Positions 62,270 through 64,000 of a DNA stretch of 64,000 nucleotides are shown here, piece after piece. Under the pieces are notes generated by a model. That model made no database searches and was not told where the DNA came from. It saw only the letters and a list, made by a program, of their open reading frames with translations. The DNA lies in NCBI GenBank assembly GCA_024398815.1, contig JAKSIL010000014.1, forward strand, positions 1-64,000, written 5' to 3'. A program made the translations under genes and the position numbers. The stretch's first letter is position 1, and every line of letters begins with the position of its first letter. The DNA comes from Fibrobacter sp. GTDB taxonomy: Bacteria; Fibrobacterota; Fibrobacteria; Fibrobacterales; Fibrobacteraceae.

Positions 62270-63607
62270 ATGACAGACCTGTTCCTTAATAACTTGATGT
62301 CGATTCTCCCCGAATGCATCCCTGCTGAAGTTTATAAGCATGCTCGTGTTTGTTTTCTGGACTATCTGGCCTGCACGTTGGCTGGTGCAAAGTTTTTTTC
62401 GGAAAAGTCAAATGAGTATCTGGATGCGTTGGGTGGTGAAATCGGGAAAGCGTCTGTACTTGGTCTTGGTCGTAAGGCGACTATGCAGACTGCGGCCCTG
62501 ATCAACGGCCTAAATGCTCACGTGGTTGAACTTGATGATGGCCACCGTAAGGGAGCCTTGCATGTTGGTGCTACTGTATTTTCTGCGTTGCTTCCTGTCG
62601 CTGAAAAAGAGGGGCTTTCTGCACAGGATCTCCTTTATGGTGCAATCATCGGCTACGAAACTACAATTCGTTTAGCTTGTGCGGTGCAGCCGGGAAATAA
62701 ATTACGCGGTTATCATGCTACTGGTACATGCGGAACTGTTGGTGCTGCCATGGGAATTGCAACCGCTCTCCATTTTGATTTTGATCAAATGAAATCGGCT
62801 CTTTCCGCTGCAGTGACTTCTGCTGCAGGTGTTTTGGAAATGCAGGAGGATAATGCGGACTTGAAACCTTTGAATGTTGGGCGAGCAGCAATGGATGCTG
62901 TTTCTGCTGCATATCTGGGCAAGGCTCGCTTCAAGGCTCCTAATGACGCTCTTGGCGGCAAACGTGGCTTTTTTAAAGTCATGACGGATGAACCCAAGAC
63001 GCAGTATGTTACCGATTTTGCGGGAACATCTGAAAAGATGATGATTGAACAGGCGTACATGAAGTCGTATGCCTCGTGTCGTCATACGCATCCGGCAATT
63101 GAGTGTGCCTTGCAGATTCGTAAAAAGGACGGGTTTAGGCTAGATGCTGTTGATTCCATTGTCATCCGCACTTATAAACTTGCCGTAAGCGGCCATGATC
63201 ATGCTGAAATTTTGGGTGTAAGTTCTGCGAAGATGAGCATGCCGTATAGCGTTGCCGTTGCTCTTGTGACGGGAAATGCCGGTTTGGACGAGTTTAGCGA
63301 AACGTATGTTGGCAATACGGAAATTCTTGCACTGGCTAAGAAGGTGTCTGTAGTTGCCGATGATGAGTTTACTGCTCTTTGCCCTTCAAAGAGGGCTGCT
63401 TCTATGGAAGTTGTTTGTGGTGAAAAAATATATTCTGCTCGCGTAGATTATCCGAAGGGTGAACCCGAAAATCCGCTGACCGATGAAGAATTGAATCAAA
63501 AATTCAGAGCTTTATGTGGCTTGGATGCCGATGTTGCTGAAAAAATTGTAAAGATGGTGATGAAAGAGGATTTCGCTGTAGAAAATTTAGTTTCTATTTG
63601 CAATTAG
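62270..63607 (+). CDS. MmgE/PrpD family protein
   Basis: A 445-residue protein of the 2-methylcitrate dehydratase / cis-aconitate decarboxylase / iminodisuccinate epimerase family. Family motifs: CFLDYLACTLAGAKF near the N-terminus, GLNAHVVELDDGHRKGALHV and YMKSYASCRHTHPAIECALQ. It would dehydrate, decarboxylate or epimerise a tricarboxylate or related acid, which suits an operon with a fumarase-type hydratase and a citrate-lyase-type enzyme. Its stop codon meets the converging partial gene at the window end (14-base overlap). Confidence 0.85.
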   Translation: MTDLFLNNLMSILPECIPAEVYKHARVCFLDYLACTLAGAKFFSEKSNEYLDALGGEIGKASVLGLGRKATMQTAALINGLNAHVVELDDGHRKGALHVGATVFSALLPVAEKEGLSAQDLLYGAIIGYETTIRLACAVQPGNKLRGYHATGTCGTVGAAMGIATALHFDFDQMKSALSAAVTSAAGVLEMQEDNADLKPLNVGRAAMDAVSAAYLGKARFKAPNDALGGKRGFFKVMTDEPKTQYVTDFAGTSEKMMIEQAYMKSYASCRHTHPAIECALQIRKKDGFRLDAVDSIVIRTYKLAVSGHDHAEILGVSSAKMSMPYSVAVALVTGNAGLDEFSETYVGNTEILALAKKVSVVADDEFTALCPSKRAASMEVVCGEKIYSARVDYPKGEPENPLTDEELNQKFRALCGLDADVAEKIVKMVMKEDFAVENLVSICN

Positions 63608-64000
63608 CGATATAGTTGCTGTCTTCTATGGGGGCGATAGTTCTATTTGGGCTTGTCGAACCATCTTCCCAGGATTCGAATTTCGCCCCTGCGTAGCATT
63701 CTACTTCAAGTTGCAAGGGGTGGCCTGCAAATACGTTCCAGTCGTATTGTTTTTTCTGCGTTATGTTTATGCCGTCAAGTTTGAGCCTTCCTGAACCATT
63801 TATTACAATTGAAATCGATATGTCTTTATCAAGTTTGAAATAGTCCCTGAAATCGTCTCTTACGGTCTTGTCTCTTTCCTTAGACCATTTTTTGAGGCAG
63901 TCACCGTTTGCGTCAAAACCGGTACCACATCTGTTTTTATAATTTGGCCTGTTGTATAATTTTTTGTCTCGTTCTATTTGTTTGTTGTCTATGGATTTGT
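63594..64000 (-). CDS. C-terminal part of a gene cut by the window edge (CotH-like C-terminal domain)
   Basis: The minus strand is open from the window edge to TAG at 63594-63596, giving at least 134 residues. It includes the segments VINGSGRLKLDGINI, FAGHPLQLEVECYAGAKF and ESWEDGSTSPNRTIAP. The pattern 'GSG...l.V.G......W.G.....l.l.....G..F..W..G' is typical of the beta-sandwich repeats at the C-terminus of CotH-kinase and Fibrobacter surface proteins. The 5' end is beyond the window. It converges on the MmgE/PrpD gene. Confidence 0.55.
   Translation of the reverse strand, partial: KSIDNKQIERDKKLYNRPNYKNRCGTGFDANGDCLKKWSKERDKTVRDDFRDYFKLDKDISISIVINGSGRLKLDGINITQKKQYDWNVFAGHPLQLEVECYAGAKFESWEDGSTSPNRTIAPIEDSNYIANCK

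Overview
This window almost certainly comes from a Fibrobacter chromosome (F. succinogenes-like). Three things point that way: a TIGR02147-family regulator, many lipoproteins with a short acidic 'CGDD' start and Ser-rich linkers, and a set of secreted pectin and galactan enzymes with C-terminal sorting-like tails. I found no rRNA, tRNA, CRISPR array or insertion sequence.

Layout. 1-4.6 kb is a variable region: small lipoprotein or membrane genes on the minus strand sit between copies of a 33-bp repeat, mixed with an AAA/DUF4143 ATPase, a RelB/DinJ-type antitoxin whose partner seems reduced to a tail, and an intact antitoxin/PIN-toxin pair. 4.7-26.1 kb is mostly housekeeping: purB, pth, guaB, gatA, ung, a THUMP-like methyltransferase, an HD-GYP protein, a UvrA-like ATPase and a YihY/BrkB membrane protein. 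Among these are lipoproteins, a repeat-rich envelope protein, a PD-(D/E)XK-like protein preceded by three identical-format hairpins, and a GH53 galactanase.

26.1-37.5 kb is a pectin (rhamnogalacturonan and homogalacturonan) locus: a PL11 lyase and two CE12 acetylesterases, all with CBM35-like modules, then a TIGR02147 regulator overlapping a PL1-type pectate lyase lipoprotein. A shared TGTGGAC motif lies upstream of both transcription units, and a structured leader precedes the PL11 gene. 37.6-42.6 kb holds glyA, dense intergenic palindromic repeats, an Rpn-family nuclease whose 3' part is duplicated in tandem, and UDP-glucose dehydrogenase.

42.6-52.3 kb is an AT-rich surface-polysaccharide cluster: epimerase, GT2, Wzx-type flippase, WecF-like transferase, EpsG/Wzy-like polymerase, a clan-A glycosidase, GT4, and a divergent acyltransferase with a C9A10 tract in its 5' coding end. 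52.3-63.6 kb is a tight 11-gene operon that starts with a VioA/QdtB-like sugar aminotransferase and continues with a TIM-barrel protein, two ATP-grasp ligases, a second PLP-fold protein, a C-C bond lyase of the citrate-lyase type, split fumarase-type dehydratase subunits, an acyltransferase, a 2-hydroxyacid dehydrogenase and an MmgE/PrpD protein. I read it as a candidate pathway that builds an unusual hydroxy or dicarboxylic acid and ligates it to an amino sugar of the surface glycan; the product is unknown.

The strongest candidates for something new are this acid/amino-sugar operon, the Rpn gene with an internal start and a free-standing second copy of the same tail, the repeat-flanked cassettes at the left edge, and palindromic repeats that have invaded two coding regions in frame (uvrA-like and ugd).
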